From the NCBI GenBank assembly GCA_002371695.1, contig DFGG01000135.1:1-9556 (forward strand): a stretch of DNA of 9,556 bases, written 5' to 3'. Source of the DNA: a bacterium UBA3756. Lineage in GTDB: Bacteria; Bacteroidota; Bacteroidia; Bacteroidales; Bacteroidaceae. The notes under the pieces are model-generated. The model was given only the letters and a program-made list of their open reading frames with translations. It was not told where the DNA came from and made no database searches. Positions 1 to 5,953 of this stretch are shown here, one piece after another; the stretch's first letter is position 1; each line of letters opens with the position of its first letter. The position numbers were made by a program, and so were the translations under genes.

Positions 1-2
1 TG

Positions 3-71
3 CCCCGTTGCGGGCACTCCATCGTTGTGGCAAATGGTGAGGTGGCAGTCATAGGCGGGCACTCCTCCTGA
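3..71 (+). CDS. C-terminal fragment of a Kelch-repeat-like protein (partial, cut by window edge)
   Basis: The third plus-strand frame is open from the window edge to a TGA at 69-71 and encodes 22 residues. They contain GHSIVVANGEVAVIGGH, which resembles the first two strands of a Kelch blade (small residue-HS, hydrophobic strand, NGE/NGK turn, V-IGG). Kelch repeats build beta-propellers, used mostly for carbohydrate or protein binding. The frame ends right after the conserved GG. Either the blade is completed by the N-terminus (velcro closure), or the gene is truncated or frameshifted here. The call rests on one partial motif, and nothing upstream is visible. Confidence 0.4.
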   Translation, partial: PRCGHSIVVANGEVAVIGGHSS

Positions 72-122
72 CTTCAGCGATGCGTCACCCCTTACTGTTT
101 TTTTACTTACGTTTTTTTTGAA

Positions 123-172
123 TATAGGTTGTAACGTTGTAACAGCGCCGATGTACAACGTTACAACCTATA
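123..172. repeat. 19-bp perfect inverted repeat built from an 8-bp tandem unit
   Basis: Bases 123-141 and 154-172 are perfect reverse complements, separated by a 12-base spacer. The left side holds two tandem copies of GTTGTAAC (128-135 and 136-143). The right side holds one exact inverted copy (160-167) and one lacking a single base (153-159). No T-run follows on either side within a few bases, so an intrinsic terminator is unlikely. It lies in the 192-base gap between the Kelch-like stop and the outer-membrane protein gene. From memory, short GTTGTAAC-type repeats occur between genes in other Bacteroidales genomes; this could not be checked here. A protein-binding site or small non-autonomous repeat is possible. 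Confidence 0.75.
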
Positions 173-182
173 AATCACATTC

Positions 183-209
183 AAAAAGGGCCTGCATCAC
201 TGCAGGCCC
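183..209 (-). terminator. Rho-independent terminator of the outer-membrane protein gene
   Basis: Bases 188-196 (GGGCCTGCA) and 201-209 (TGCAGGCCC) form a perfect 9-bp GC-rich stem with a 4-base loop. On the minus strand the stem is followed directly by five T residues (complement of 183-187). It lies about 55 bases past the stop codon of the minus-strand gene at 264-944, the expected place for that gene's terminator. On the plus strand the stem is followed by CACAAC and has no T-run, so it acts one way. Confidence 0.85.
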
Positions 210-263
210 CACAACTACTAACCATCTATATTATCATTTAAATTGGTGAGAGATTACTCTTGA

Positions 264-944
264 TTACAGGTTTATGCCAAGTGTAAAGTCGAAGCCTTGG
301 AAATTAGTCTTTATGTCATGCTTTCCACTTGAGTAATTCTGGAGCTTCATCAAATCCATAAAGTAGCCGGCCCCGATGGTGAAAGCTTCTGTAATACGGA
401 ATTGCACTCCAGCATTCCAGCCTAACTGGAAACGCTTGCAGGCTGCATCTCCGAAATCATCACTGCTGAGAATATTCGCAGACTCATCACCAACCTTCTC
501 CTGGCCCCAAATATTAATGCGGCCATAGATGCCTGCATAGGGCTCGATACGGAAATTGTCAGAAACCTGGAATGAGTACACCAGATTGACGGGAATTTTA
601 GCAGAAATCATATTCGTCTTGTGACCATCCTTACTCTTAAAGAACCACTGGACAGCAGCACCCGGAGACAAGAACAAAGGTATGTCACCAAGGGGAATAA
701 AATGACTGTAGCCTAAAGTAACGCCATTGAGCGAAGTGTTCTCACTATCATGATTCGTAACGGTTATATGCTCCGTAGTAAGATTATACTGCGCATAGAA
801 CAATCCGAAACTCTCATTGTCAGCCCCATAGAGAGTGCCACTTGTAGGTTTGTACTGATAGTCGTTACCATACGTCACCTGAGCCGATACTGACACGGCC
901 AAAGCAGCCATCGCTGCCAATGCCAAAAATCTTAGTTTTTTCAT
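264..944 (-). CDS. Small outer-membrane beta-barrel protein (porin-like family)
   Basis: The 226-residue product starts with a typical Sec signal peptide (MKK, hydrophobic residues 5-18, probable cut after SVSA at about residue 21). The rest alternates polar and hydrophobic residues in short strands separated by glycine/aspartate turns, and it ends in a hydrophobic strand (FDFTLGINL). The size suits an 8-strand barrel of the OMP_b-brl type. Many such proteins in Bacteroidales have no assigned ligand, and none can be assigned here. The ATG at 944 lies about 30 bases from a -7 box (974-981), and a strong terminator follows the gene, so it is probably monocistronic. It is divergent from the AraC-type regulator at 1147, with three 21-bp-spaced repeats between them. 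Control by that regulator is inferred, not shown. Confidence 0.8.
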   Translation of the reverse strand: MKKLRFLALAAMAALAVSVSAQVTYGNDYQYKPTSGTLYGADNESFGLFYAQYNLTTEHITVTNHDSENTSLNGVTLGYSHFIPLGDIPLFLSPGAAVQWFFKSKDGHKTNMISAKIPVNLVYSFQVSDNFRIEPYAGIYGRINIWGQEKVGDESANILSSDDFGDAACKRFQLGWNAGVQFRITEAFTIGAGYFMDLMKLQNYSSGKHDIKTNFQGFDFTLGINL

Positions 945-973
945 ATCATCAATATTAATTAATAATTCGTTGG

Positions 974-981
974 CAAATTTA
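974..981 (-). promoter_or_regulatory. -7 promoter box of the outer-membrane protein gene
   Basis: The minus strand reads TAAATTTG followed by C, matching the Bacteroidetes -7 consensus TAnnTTTG. Transcription would start about 25 bases before the ATG at 944. The matching -33 position, around 1002-1005, reads ACAC on the minus strand instead of TTTG. This suggests dependence on an activator; the candidate sites are the repeats at 1029-1081. Confidence 0.6.
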
Positions 982-1028
982 AGACTTTTTATTCAAACAG
1001 AGTGTTCATTTTCAAAAAATTTATCGTG

Positions 1029-1081
1029 CAAATTCACAATTTTACCAGTCAAATTCACAAAATCAGCATGCAAATTCACAA
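1029..1081. promoter_or_regulatory. Three direct repeats at 21-bp period: candidate AraC-family operator
   Basis: The 11-mer CAAATTCACAA occurs exactly at 1029-1039, 1050-1060 and 1071-1081. The start-to-start distance is 21 bp both times, two helical turns, so all copies face the same side of the DNA. The 10-base spacers are not conserved. Direct half-sites 21 bp apart are the known geometry of AraC-family operators such as araI1/I2. A second word, TTTACCAGT, occurs at 1041-1049 and 1093-1101. The array lies almost midway between the two divergent -7 boxes, about 50 bp from each. Binding by the adjacent regulator is an inference. Confidence 0.7.
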
Positions 1082-1131
1082 TCCACCCATAATTTACCAG
1101 TAAAAAACGAGGCTATCTCATAAAAAAGAAC

Positions 1132-1139
1132 TACCTTTG
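1132..1139 (+). promoter_or_regulatory. -7 promoter box of the AraC-type regulator gene
   Basis: TACCTTTG followed by C matches the TAnnTTTG consensus. The -33 position, around 1108-1111, does not contain TTTG. The box ends only 7 bases before the ATG at 1147, so the transcript would be leaderless or nearly so if that ATG is used. Downstream ATGs at 1171 or 1177 would leave a leader of about 25-35 bases. Confidence 0.6.
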
Positions 1140-1146
1140 CGGCATT

Positions 1147-2292
1147 ATGTTCCAGTCGATAGTCACATCCATGCCCATGTTTGTAAGCGGCGTTCTCTCC
1201 GTGCTACTTGCACTGAGCCTGCACCACCGTTGGGACAAGCCACGCTTCCGACTGCTCATCTTCATGGTGACCACCACCCTGCTCTATCTGGCTCACTATA
1301 TCTTCTTCAACCACATTCTTGAGGCCATCCCCTTCTCCGACACCATCTACTGTTTCTGCAACCCAGCCGTCTATCCCCTGTACCTTATATATATAGAAGA
1401 GCTCACGCTTCATCGCCCAGACCGTAGTCTGCAGTTCGTCATCTTACTGCCCGCCATCGTCTGCAGCCTGGCCGTGGGAGGCTTCTACATGCTGATGAAT
1501 GCTGAAGAGACGACCCTCTTCATCACCGACCACCTCTACCACGACCACTACGCATCGCTCAGCGGACTTCCCTGGCTGCAAGGCATGGCCCACCTGGCCG
1601 TAAAAATCATCTTCGCCATACAGATCCCCCCAGTACTCACAATAGGCCTACGGCACATCAAGAGATACAACAAGATAGTTGAAGCCAACTACTCCGACAC
1701 GGAGGGGAAGACGCTTACCCCCATCAGGACACTATTGGTACTCTTTGTGGTAGTATCGCTATTGTCGTTCCTTTGCAACATCATTGGGCGCTACCGCTTT
1801 ACCGACTCCTCAGCGCTTTTAGCCTTCCCGTCGATCACATTCTCCTTGCTCATCCTGCTCATCGGACATATCGGCCTGCAACAGGACTTCCATATTCAGA
1901 ACATTACGGACAGCATCGAAGCAGAAGAGTCGTCAAAGCAGCAACAGCCCCAAAATGAGAGACAAGCACTGAGTGAGAACCTGCGACGACTCGTAGAGGC
2001 CGAGCATATCTACCTTCAACCCAATTTGAAGCTTGATGATCTGGCCAAACATCTGAACACCAACCGCGCCTATATCTACAACGTCATCAACACGGATATG
2101 GGCATGTCATTCTCTGAGTACATCAACCGCAAGCGTATCGAACATGCCACAAGGCTGATAGAGCAGAACCCCAATCTGCTGTTGGCCGATATCGCCACCA
2201 TGTCGGGATTCTCTTCGATCAGTGCTTTCTATCGCAACTTCAAGTTGTACAAGCACTGTTCACCCAGCGAATATCTGCTTCATAAGAAATAG
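1147..2292 (+). CDS. Membrane-bound AraC-family transcriptional regulator (7 TM segments plus HTH)
   Basis: The 381-residue product is a membrane-anchored one-component regulator. The N-terminal half has about seven hydrophobic segments, near residues 9-26, 35-54, 62-83, 97-117, 147-168, 194-213 and 223-243. A glutamine-rich linker (about 245-270) follows. The last ~105 residues are an AraC/HTH_18 domain: a first helix-turn-helix around LDDLAKHLNTNRAYIYNVIN, then a second ending SISAFYRNFK and SPSEYL. The glycine usual just before SPSEY is a cysteine (C371). The DNA-binding domain should face the cytoplasm. The ligand is unknown; a membrane-soluble or periplasmic signal is possible. Start choice is uncertain: ATG 1147 lies just after the -7 box, and Met9 (1171) or Met11 (1177) would still keep the first TM segment. 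The 3' end overlaps the convergent SDR gene by 13 bp. Confidence 0.85.
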   Translation: MFQSIVTSMPMFVSGVLSVLLALSLHHRWDKPRFRLLIFMVTTTLLYLAHYIFFNHILEAIPFSDTIYCFCNPAVYPLYLIYIEELTLHRPDRSLQFVILLPAIVCSLAVGGFYMLMNAEETTLFITDHLYHDHYASLSGLPWLQGMAHLAVKIIFAIQIPPVLTIGLRHIKRYNKIVEANYSDTEGKTLTPIRTLLVLFVVVSLLSFLCNIIGRYRFTDSSALLAFPSITFSLLILLIGHIGLQQDFHIQNITDSIEAEESSKQQQPQNERQALSENLRRLVEAEHIYLQPNLKLDDLAKHLNTNRAYIYNVINTDMGMSFSEYINRKRIEHATRLIEQNPNLLLADIATMSGFSSISAFYRNFKLYKHCSPSEYLLHKK

Positions 2293-2298
2293 GAAGCA
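2276..2298. other. Small hairpin across the convergent stop codons of the AraC and SDR genes
   Basis: TGCTTC (2276-2281) and GAAGCA (2293-2298) can pair around an 11-base loop that contains both stop codons. The stem is only 6 bp and no long T-run follows on either strand. It may weakly help termination of the two converging transcripts, or it may be chance. Confidence 0.3.
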
Positions 2299-3005
2299 TC
2301 TTCTTTCACTATGGGATAAAGTTCAATGAACTCACCCTGATGGTTCTGGCCGTCGCTGATGAGCTGGGCAAACTTCAGGCCTACGGTGTCAATGTCATGG
2401 AAACCCGGAAGTGACATATTACCGTTGAGGTCAGTGGTCGTAGGACCTGGGTGAACGGAGAATATCTCCACAGGGGTGCCTGACTGCTGGAACTCGATCG
2501 CCATCACGCCCATCATAGCATTCTGCGCTGCCTTACTGATGACATAGGCAAGGGGGTGCCAGTAGGGGCTGATCTCCGAGGGTACGGTGATGTTGGCAAT
2601 GCGCCCACCGTTGTTGGCTATCAGTGGAATCAGGGCCTTGGTAAGCGCGAAGGTGCCGATGAAGTTCACGTCGAGCGTCTCGCGGATGGTGCTGATCTCC
2701 GTATGTCTGCTATCCACGCTCATGTCGCCGGGGATGCCAGCGTTATTGACGAGTAGTGACAACTCCGGATATTTCTCCGAAACCTCCCTGGCGGCTTTGT
2801 CGATGTTTGCAAGGTCCTTTAGTTCGATATTCACCCATCCTGCCACATCGATGCCCAGTGATTCCAGTCTGCTGACGGCTTCAGAGGCGCGCTGCTCATG
2901 GCGTGCGCCGATAATGACTGACCAGCCACTCAGGCCGAGATGTTTTGCGATACCGAATCCGATGCCTTTATTGGCACCTGTAATTAAGACAATCCGTTTT
3001 CCCAT
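2280..3005 (-). CDS. Short-chain dehydrogenase/reductase (SDR family)
   Basis: The 241-residue product is an NAD(P)-dependent cytoplasmic oxidoreductase with a Rossmann fold. It carries the cofactor motif TGANKGIG (residues 9-16), NNAG (87-90), the catalytic YxxxK (Y154, K158) and a PGP loop near 186. TGANKGIG is typical of carbonyl-reductase-like SDRs; the substrate is unknown. The position 13 residues before the catalytic Tyr, normally Ser, is Val141 (NITV instead of NVSS), with Thr140 and Ser143 nearby. The start was moved from an upstream TTG at 3036-3038, because that codon overlaps the -7 box and cannot be transcribed from this promoter. The ATG at 3003-3005 leaves a leader of about 25 bases and gives the usual MGKRIVLITGA beginning. 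The gene is divergent from the Lrp-type gene and overlaps the AraC gene tail-to-tail. Confidence 0.88.
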   Translation of the reverse strand: MGKRIVLITGANKGIGFGIAKHLGLSGWSVIIGARHEQRASEAVSRLESLGIDVAGWVNIELKDLANIDKAAREVSEKYPELSLLVNNAGIPGDMSVDSRHTEISTIRETLDVNFIGTFALTKALIPLIANNGGRIANITVPSEISPYWHPLAYVISKAAQNAMMGVMAIEFQQSGTPVEIFSVHPGPTTTDLNGNMSLPGFHDIDTVGLKFAQLISDGQNHQGEFIELYPIVKEDASYFL

Positions 3006-3035
3006 TTCATTTCCAGTTTTAATGTTTTGTGGGTG

Positions 3036-3067
3036 CAAAGGTATCGAATTCTGGAATATTCTCCAAA
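3036..3067 (-). promoter_or_regulatory. Promoter of the SDR gene
   Basis: The minus strand shows TTTG (complement of 3064-3067), 20 bases, then TACCTTTG (complement of 3036-3043), followed by C. This is a full match to the Bacteroidetes -33/-7 consensus. The start of transcription falls about 25 bases before the ATG at 3005, which supports that start over the upstream TTG. Confidence 0.8.
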
Positions 3068-3086
3068 ATATTTGCGCAATTCAGAA
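3049..3086. promoter_or_regulatory. Dyad overlapping both divergent -33 boxes: candidate Lrp/AsnC operator
   Basis: TTCTGGAAT (3049-3057) and ATTCAGAA (3079-3086) form an imperfect inverted repeat centred near 3067, with an AT-rich middle. The two -33 boxes (3064-3067 minus and 3071-3074 plus) lie at its centre, so one bound protein could affect both promoters. Lrp/AsnC proteins bind AT-rich imperfect dyads and often regulate themselves and a divergent neighbour. Binding by the product of the 3175 gene is inferred. Confidence 0.4.
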
Positions 3087-3102
3087 AATATCCCTATCTT
3101 TG
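3071..3102 (+). promoter_or_regulatory. Promoter of the Lrp/AsnC-type gene
   Basis: TTTG (3071-3074), 20 bases, then TATCTTTG (3095-3102), followed by C, fully matches the Bacteroidetes consensus. The leader before the ATG at 3175 would be about 65 bases, longer than for the other genes here. Confidence 0.75.
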
Positions 3103-3174
3103 CAGCAGCAAACCGATAGTCATTCCAACAGGAAGCGCAGCGGCATACCCCAACAGAATAATATTCCAAGAACT

Positions 3175-3639
3175 ATGGCAGATACATTAGACGCGACAGA
3201 CCTGCAGATACTCAGAACACTGCAAAAGAATGCAAAACTGACCACCAAGGAGCTGGCCGAGGCCGTACACCTGACCCCTACCCCCGTGTTCGAACGGCAG
3301 AAGCGGCTCGAGCGTCAGGGCTATATTAAGAAATATGTAGCCGTGCTCGACCCCGACAAGCTGGACCAGGGCCTGCAGGTGTTCTGCAAGGTAAAGCTCA
3401 AGCAGATCAACCACGAGATAGCCGACGCCTTCGTGCGCCGCATCAACCGCATACCCGAGGTGACGGAGTGTTACAACACGTCGGGCAACTATGACTATCT
3501 GCTGAAGGTGCGGGCCGCAGACATGAAGCAGTATCAGACCTTCGTGCTCAACAAGCTCGGCGAGATAGAGATGCTGGCCTCCATTGAGAGCACCTTCGTG
3601 ATGAGCGAGGTGAAGCAGACTTATGGGATTAGTATCTAG
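3175..3639 (+). CDS. Lrp/AsnC-family transcriptional regulator
   Basis: The 154-residue product has the usual length and order of the family. An N-terminal winged helix-turn-helix (about residues 5-55) includes ATDLQILRTLQKNAK, LAEAVHLTPTPVFERQKRLE and GYIKKYVAVLD. A C-terminal RAM/effector domain (about 67-140) includes the conserved GNYDYLLKV segment. Such proteins form dimers and higher oligomers, often bind amino acids, and control metabolism or transport genes. The frame stays open far upstream, antisense to the SDR gene, but the ATG at 3175 gives the standard N-terminus MADTLDATDLQIL and lies downstream of the promoter. Its likely targets are itself and the divergent SDR gene. The effector cannot be read from sequence. 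Confidence 0.92.
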   Translation: MADTLDATDLQILRTLQKNAKLTTKELAEAVHLTPTPVFERQKRLERQGYIKKYVAVLDPDKLDQGLQVFCKVKLKQINHEIADAFVRRINRIPEVTECYNTSGNYDYLLKVRAADMKQYQTFVLNKLGEIEMLASIESTFVMSEVKQTYGISI

Positions 3640-3666
3640 AGAGCGGCCATACTTCGCACCAAGCGC

Positions 3667-3681
3667 AGCTACGCCGTAGCT
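3667..3681. terminator. Short hairpin between convergent Lrp-type and sigma-barrel genes (possible weak terminator)
   Basis: AGCTAC and GTAGCT form a stem within AGCTACGCCGTAGCT in the 44-base gap between two convergent genes. On the plus strand it is followed by TTCT, only a weak T-run. It may act as a weak terminator for the Lrp-type transcript; on the minus strand there is no T-run. Confidence 0.3.
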
Positions 3682-3683
3682 TT

Positions 3684-5327
3684 CTACCACCGGAATCGGA
3701 GACCAACGGGCAGGGTGATTTCGAGGGGATGCTCTGTGCGATAGGTCTGGATGTCGCTGCCGTTGCCGTAGAAGTATTGCAGGCTGGGCTCCAGATAGAT
3801 GCCGATGTGGGGGGCGAGATGGTATTGCAGGCCGATGCCTAACGTGGCAGACCATTGGCAGGGCGAGTCGAGTGAACTGTGGTTCCTGAAGGTTGTGGTG
3901 CCATTGTCGATGTGGCTGATGTCAGTGGTGGCACTCATGGGCAGTTCGAGCATGGCTCCTGCCGAGGAGTATAGGCTGAAGCGGTTGTTGGCGTACCACT
4001 GCCAGCCGAGGCGGAGCGGGATGCCGAGATAGTGTATCCGCTGGCGCTCCAGAACAGAGGCGACGCTGCCCGTATGGACGGTTGAGCTCAGAAGCGTGTA
4101 GCTGAGGCCGGTCTCGAGCGACAGGCGGGCGGACAACTGGCGGCTGAGCAGGAGCTGGACGGTCAGGGGCAGCTGGTGCTCGTGACGGGCTTCCATGGCG
4201 CCGTCGTTGATGGTGGAGTTCTGTGCAGCGATGTTCATCAGCGAGCGGGTTTCTGCATCCATAAGCCCCTGGGGGCTATTGCTCAGGTAGTAACTGTAGT
4301 CTTTCCAGTTGCTGAACGCTTGTCCTGCCGGGATGAAGCTGTTGCTTGTCGCATCGAAACTGCCCTTGCTGATGGTGGCAACGGCCAGATAATCGTCGCG
4401 ACGGCCTAACTGTCCGTTGTAAGCCAGCGTGATATTCCACTCCGGCTTCTTAGGTTTGGAGGGCATGAATTGCTGTGTTTCCTGCATCTCCGTCGGGGGG
4501 AGCTGGGGGGCGAGCCGCTCATGCTGGTGGCCGATGGTGTCGAGCGGCTGCTCCTCTATCTGAAAGGAAGGTATGGAATCAGGCTCTATGACGGCTTCCG
4601 CCTGATAGCTGCTGGGCTGAGGCGCCGCCGTCAGCTTGCCGACGGCGGCGTAGACGGGTCGCTCTCTCAGACTCTCGACAGCGGTCTCGCGATGATGGGG
4701 CGTGGGTGTTGGCATATGGTCAGCCTCTGGCTTTTCCTTGGTCTTTTCTTCGTTCTGCATGAGTTTCCAGAGGGCTGTAGGAATGGCGATAAGCAACAGC
4801 AGAAGCAGCCACGAACGCCTGATGAGCAGCCGCAGCATCCGCTTGGCGTGCGACAGCTGTGAGGAAGACGAATGGGGGGCGATGCCCAGCAGTTGGCTGA
4901 TCTCCTGATGCGACAGGCCCTCGAACACCGACAGCTTGAACACGCGCTGATAGCCTTCGGGCAGCAAGGCCACGAGCGACTGCAGCTGGTCGTAGTCAGG
5001 CAGTGGCGCTGTCTCTTCTGGAGCGGGTTCGTCGTGGGGAACCTCTCGGAGGGCAGCCTGCTCTTTCTTCAGCTGCTCTCGGTAGTGATAGCCCACGTGG
5101 CGGGTGATGGATGTCATCCAAGCCTCAAGCTTGTCACCCTCTTTCAGACGATCAAGTGAAGTAAGAATGACCACGAAGGCATCGTGCAAGAGGTCTTCGG
5201 CCATGTCGGCCTCACCAGTATATTGCCGGCAGACGCTGAGCAGCTGTGGCTTGTATCGCTGATAAAGCAGGTGCAAGGCTTCGCCATCGCCAGCCTTGCA
5301 CCTGCTGAGGAGTTCATCAGTGTCCAT
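3684..5327 (-). CDS. ECF-type sigma-70 factor fused through one TM helix and a linker to an outer-membrane beta-barrel
   Basis: One uninterrupted 547-residue frame. Residues 1-90 are sigma-70 region 2 (AEDLLHDAFVVILTSL, then LEAWMTSITRHV). Residues about 112-168 are region 4, with LPEGYQRVFKL and the helix-turn-helix LSHQEISQLLGIAPHSSSSQ. Arginines (R170, R171) and a single hydrophobic segment (172-189) follow, then a ~105-residue polar linker (191-295) with 16 prolines. From about 297 the chain has barrel features: alternating strands, YLGIPLRLGWQW, and a C-terminal strand ending in aromatic W547. Inferred topology: sigma domain in the cytoplasm, helix in the inner membrane, linker across the periplasm, barrel in the outer membrane. 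No anti-sigma domain is visible. In other Bacteroidetes, sigma factors and TM-barrel proteins occur as neighbouring genes. It is second in an operon, 40 bases after the lipoprotein gene. An internal ATG (Met164, 4836-4838) could make the TM-barrel part alone. Confidence 0.85.
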   Translation of the reverse strand: MDTDELLSRCKAGDGEALHLLYQRYKPQLLSVCRQYTGEADMAEDLLHDAFVVILTSLDRLKEGDKLEAWMTSITRHVGYHYREQLKKEQAALREVPHDEPAPEETAPLPDYDQLQSLVALLPEGYQRVFKLSVFEGLSHQEISQLLGIAPHSSSSQLSHAKRMLRLLIRRSWLLLLLLIAIPTALWKLMQNEEKTKEKPEADHMPTPTPHHRETAVESLRERPVYAAVGKLTAAPQPSSYQAEAVIEPDSIPSFQIEEQPLDTIGHQHERLAPQLPPTEMQETQQFMPSKPKKPEWNITLAYNGQLGRRDDYLAVATISKGSFDATSNSFIPAGQAFSNWKDYSYYLSNSPQGLMDAETRSLMNIAAQNSTINDGAMEARHEHQLPLTVQLLLSRQLSARLSLETGLSYTLLSSTVHTGSVASVLERQRIHYLGIPLRLGWQWYANNRFSLYSSAGAMLELPMSATTDISHIDNGTTTFRNHSSLDSPCQWSATLGIGLQYHLAPHIGIYLEPSLQYFYGNGSDIQTYRTEHPLEITLPVGLRFRW

Positions 5328-5367
5328 CCAGTCGCCCTGTTAATAGGATTCCCTGTTTGTTTGTCAG

Positions 5368-5931
5368 TCAGTCTCCGATAATCTTTCCTTCTGAACGTAG
5401 AATACTGATGAAGTGGTCTATGGCCGGGGCATTCTTGAGCATGAGTTGCTTGAGGCTCTCGTCGCCATCGATGATGCCTGGGTAGCCATAGCGCAGGTAG
5501 TAATGCGACTTAGAGGCGTCAGTCTCGTCAGAAGGGCCATAGAAATCGCACTGGAAGGTGAGCTGGTCCCAATAGGCGGCACTGGAGAACCATGAGACGG
5601 GCAGGGCGTCGAACAGCAAGTCGTTGCCGGCATAGAAATAGACACGATACTTGCAACTGGAGTCATAGAATAGATGGGTGTCGAACTTAACGCTGTTGAA
5701 TGCCATCTCGCCCGTTTCTGGATTATAGCTCCTGATGTCGTCGAGCGTGAACAGCGGCATCTCGGCCTTGTACTGCAGGATGGCGTCAGGACTCTGGCGA
5801 GCCACGGCATAGAGTTTCTGCACTGCGCTGCTATTGCGGGTTGACACTATGTCATCGCTGTTGTCACAGCTGATGCAGATGACTGCCAGTAGGAGCATCA
5901 GCCCTGTCCAAATGACTTTGTTCTTCTTCAT
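5368..5931 (-). CDS. Hypothetical lipoprotein, first gene of the sigma-barrel operon
   Basis: The 187-residue product starts with a lipoprotein signal: MKKNK, a hydrophobic stretch (residues 7-20), then ISC, with Cys22 the likely lipidated residue. SDD at 25-27 follows shortly after the cysteine. Acidic residues at these positions resemble the lipoprotein surface-export signal described in Bacteroidetes, so a surface location is possible. The mature part is mixed alpha/beta and rich in aromatic residues (KYRVYFYAG, HYYLRYGYPG); no family is recognised. It lies 40 bases upstream of the sigma-barrel gene with no terminator between them, so co-transcription is likely. It could be a ligand or accessory subunit for the barrel, but only the position supports that. 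Confidence 0.75.
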   Translation of the reverse strand: MKKNKVIWTGLMLLLAVICISCDNSDDIVSTRNSSAVQKLYAVARQSPDAILQYKAEMPLFTLDDIRSYNPETGEMAFNSVKFDTHLFYDSSCKYRVYFYAGNDLLFDALPVSWFSSAAYWDQLTFQCDFYGPSDETDASKSHYYLRYGYPGIIDGDESLKQLMLKNAPAIDHFISILRSEGKIIGD

Positions 5932-5953
5932 AAGCTACTTCTTTTATACGTTG

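Noticed and set aside
101..121. T-runs after the Kelch-like stop as a terminator
   Set aside because: No stable hairpin precedes the T-runs, so an intrinsic terminator cannot be supported.
2587..3174. Plus-strand upstream extension of the Lrp-type frame
   Set aside because: The extension is antisense to the SDR gene and crosses the Lrp promoter. Family length and the downstream ATG at 3175 fit much better.
3187..3855. Long minus-strand frame antisense to the Lrp-type gene
   Set aside because: Its codons mirror a GC-rich coding region in the other strand. It runs across the Lrp-type gene and the 3' end of the sigma-barrel gene, has no promoter or family resemblance, and both overlapped genes are well supported.
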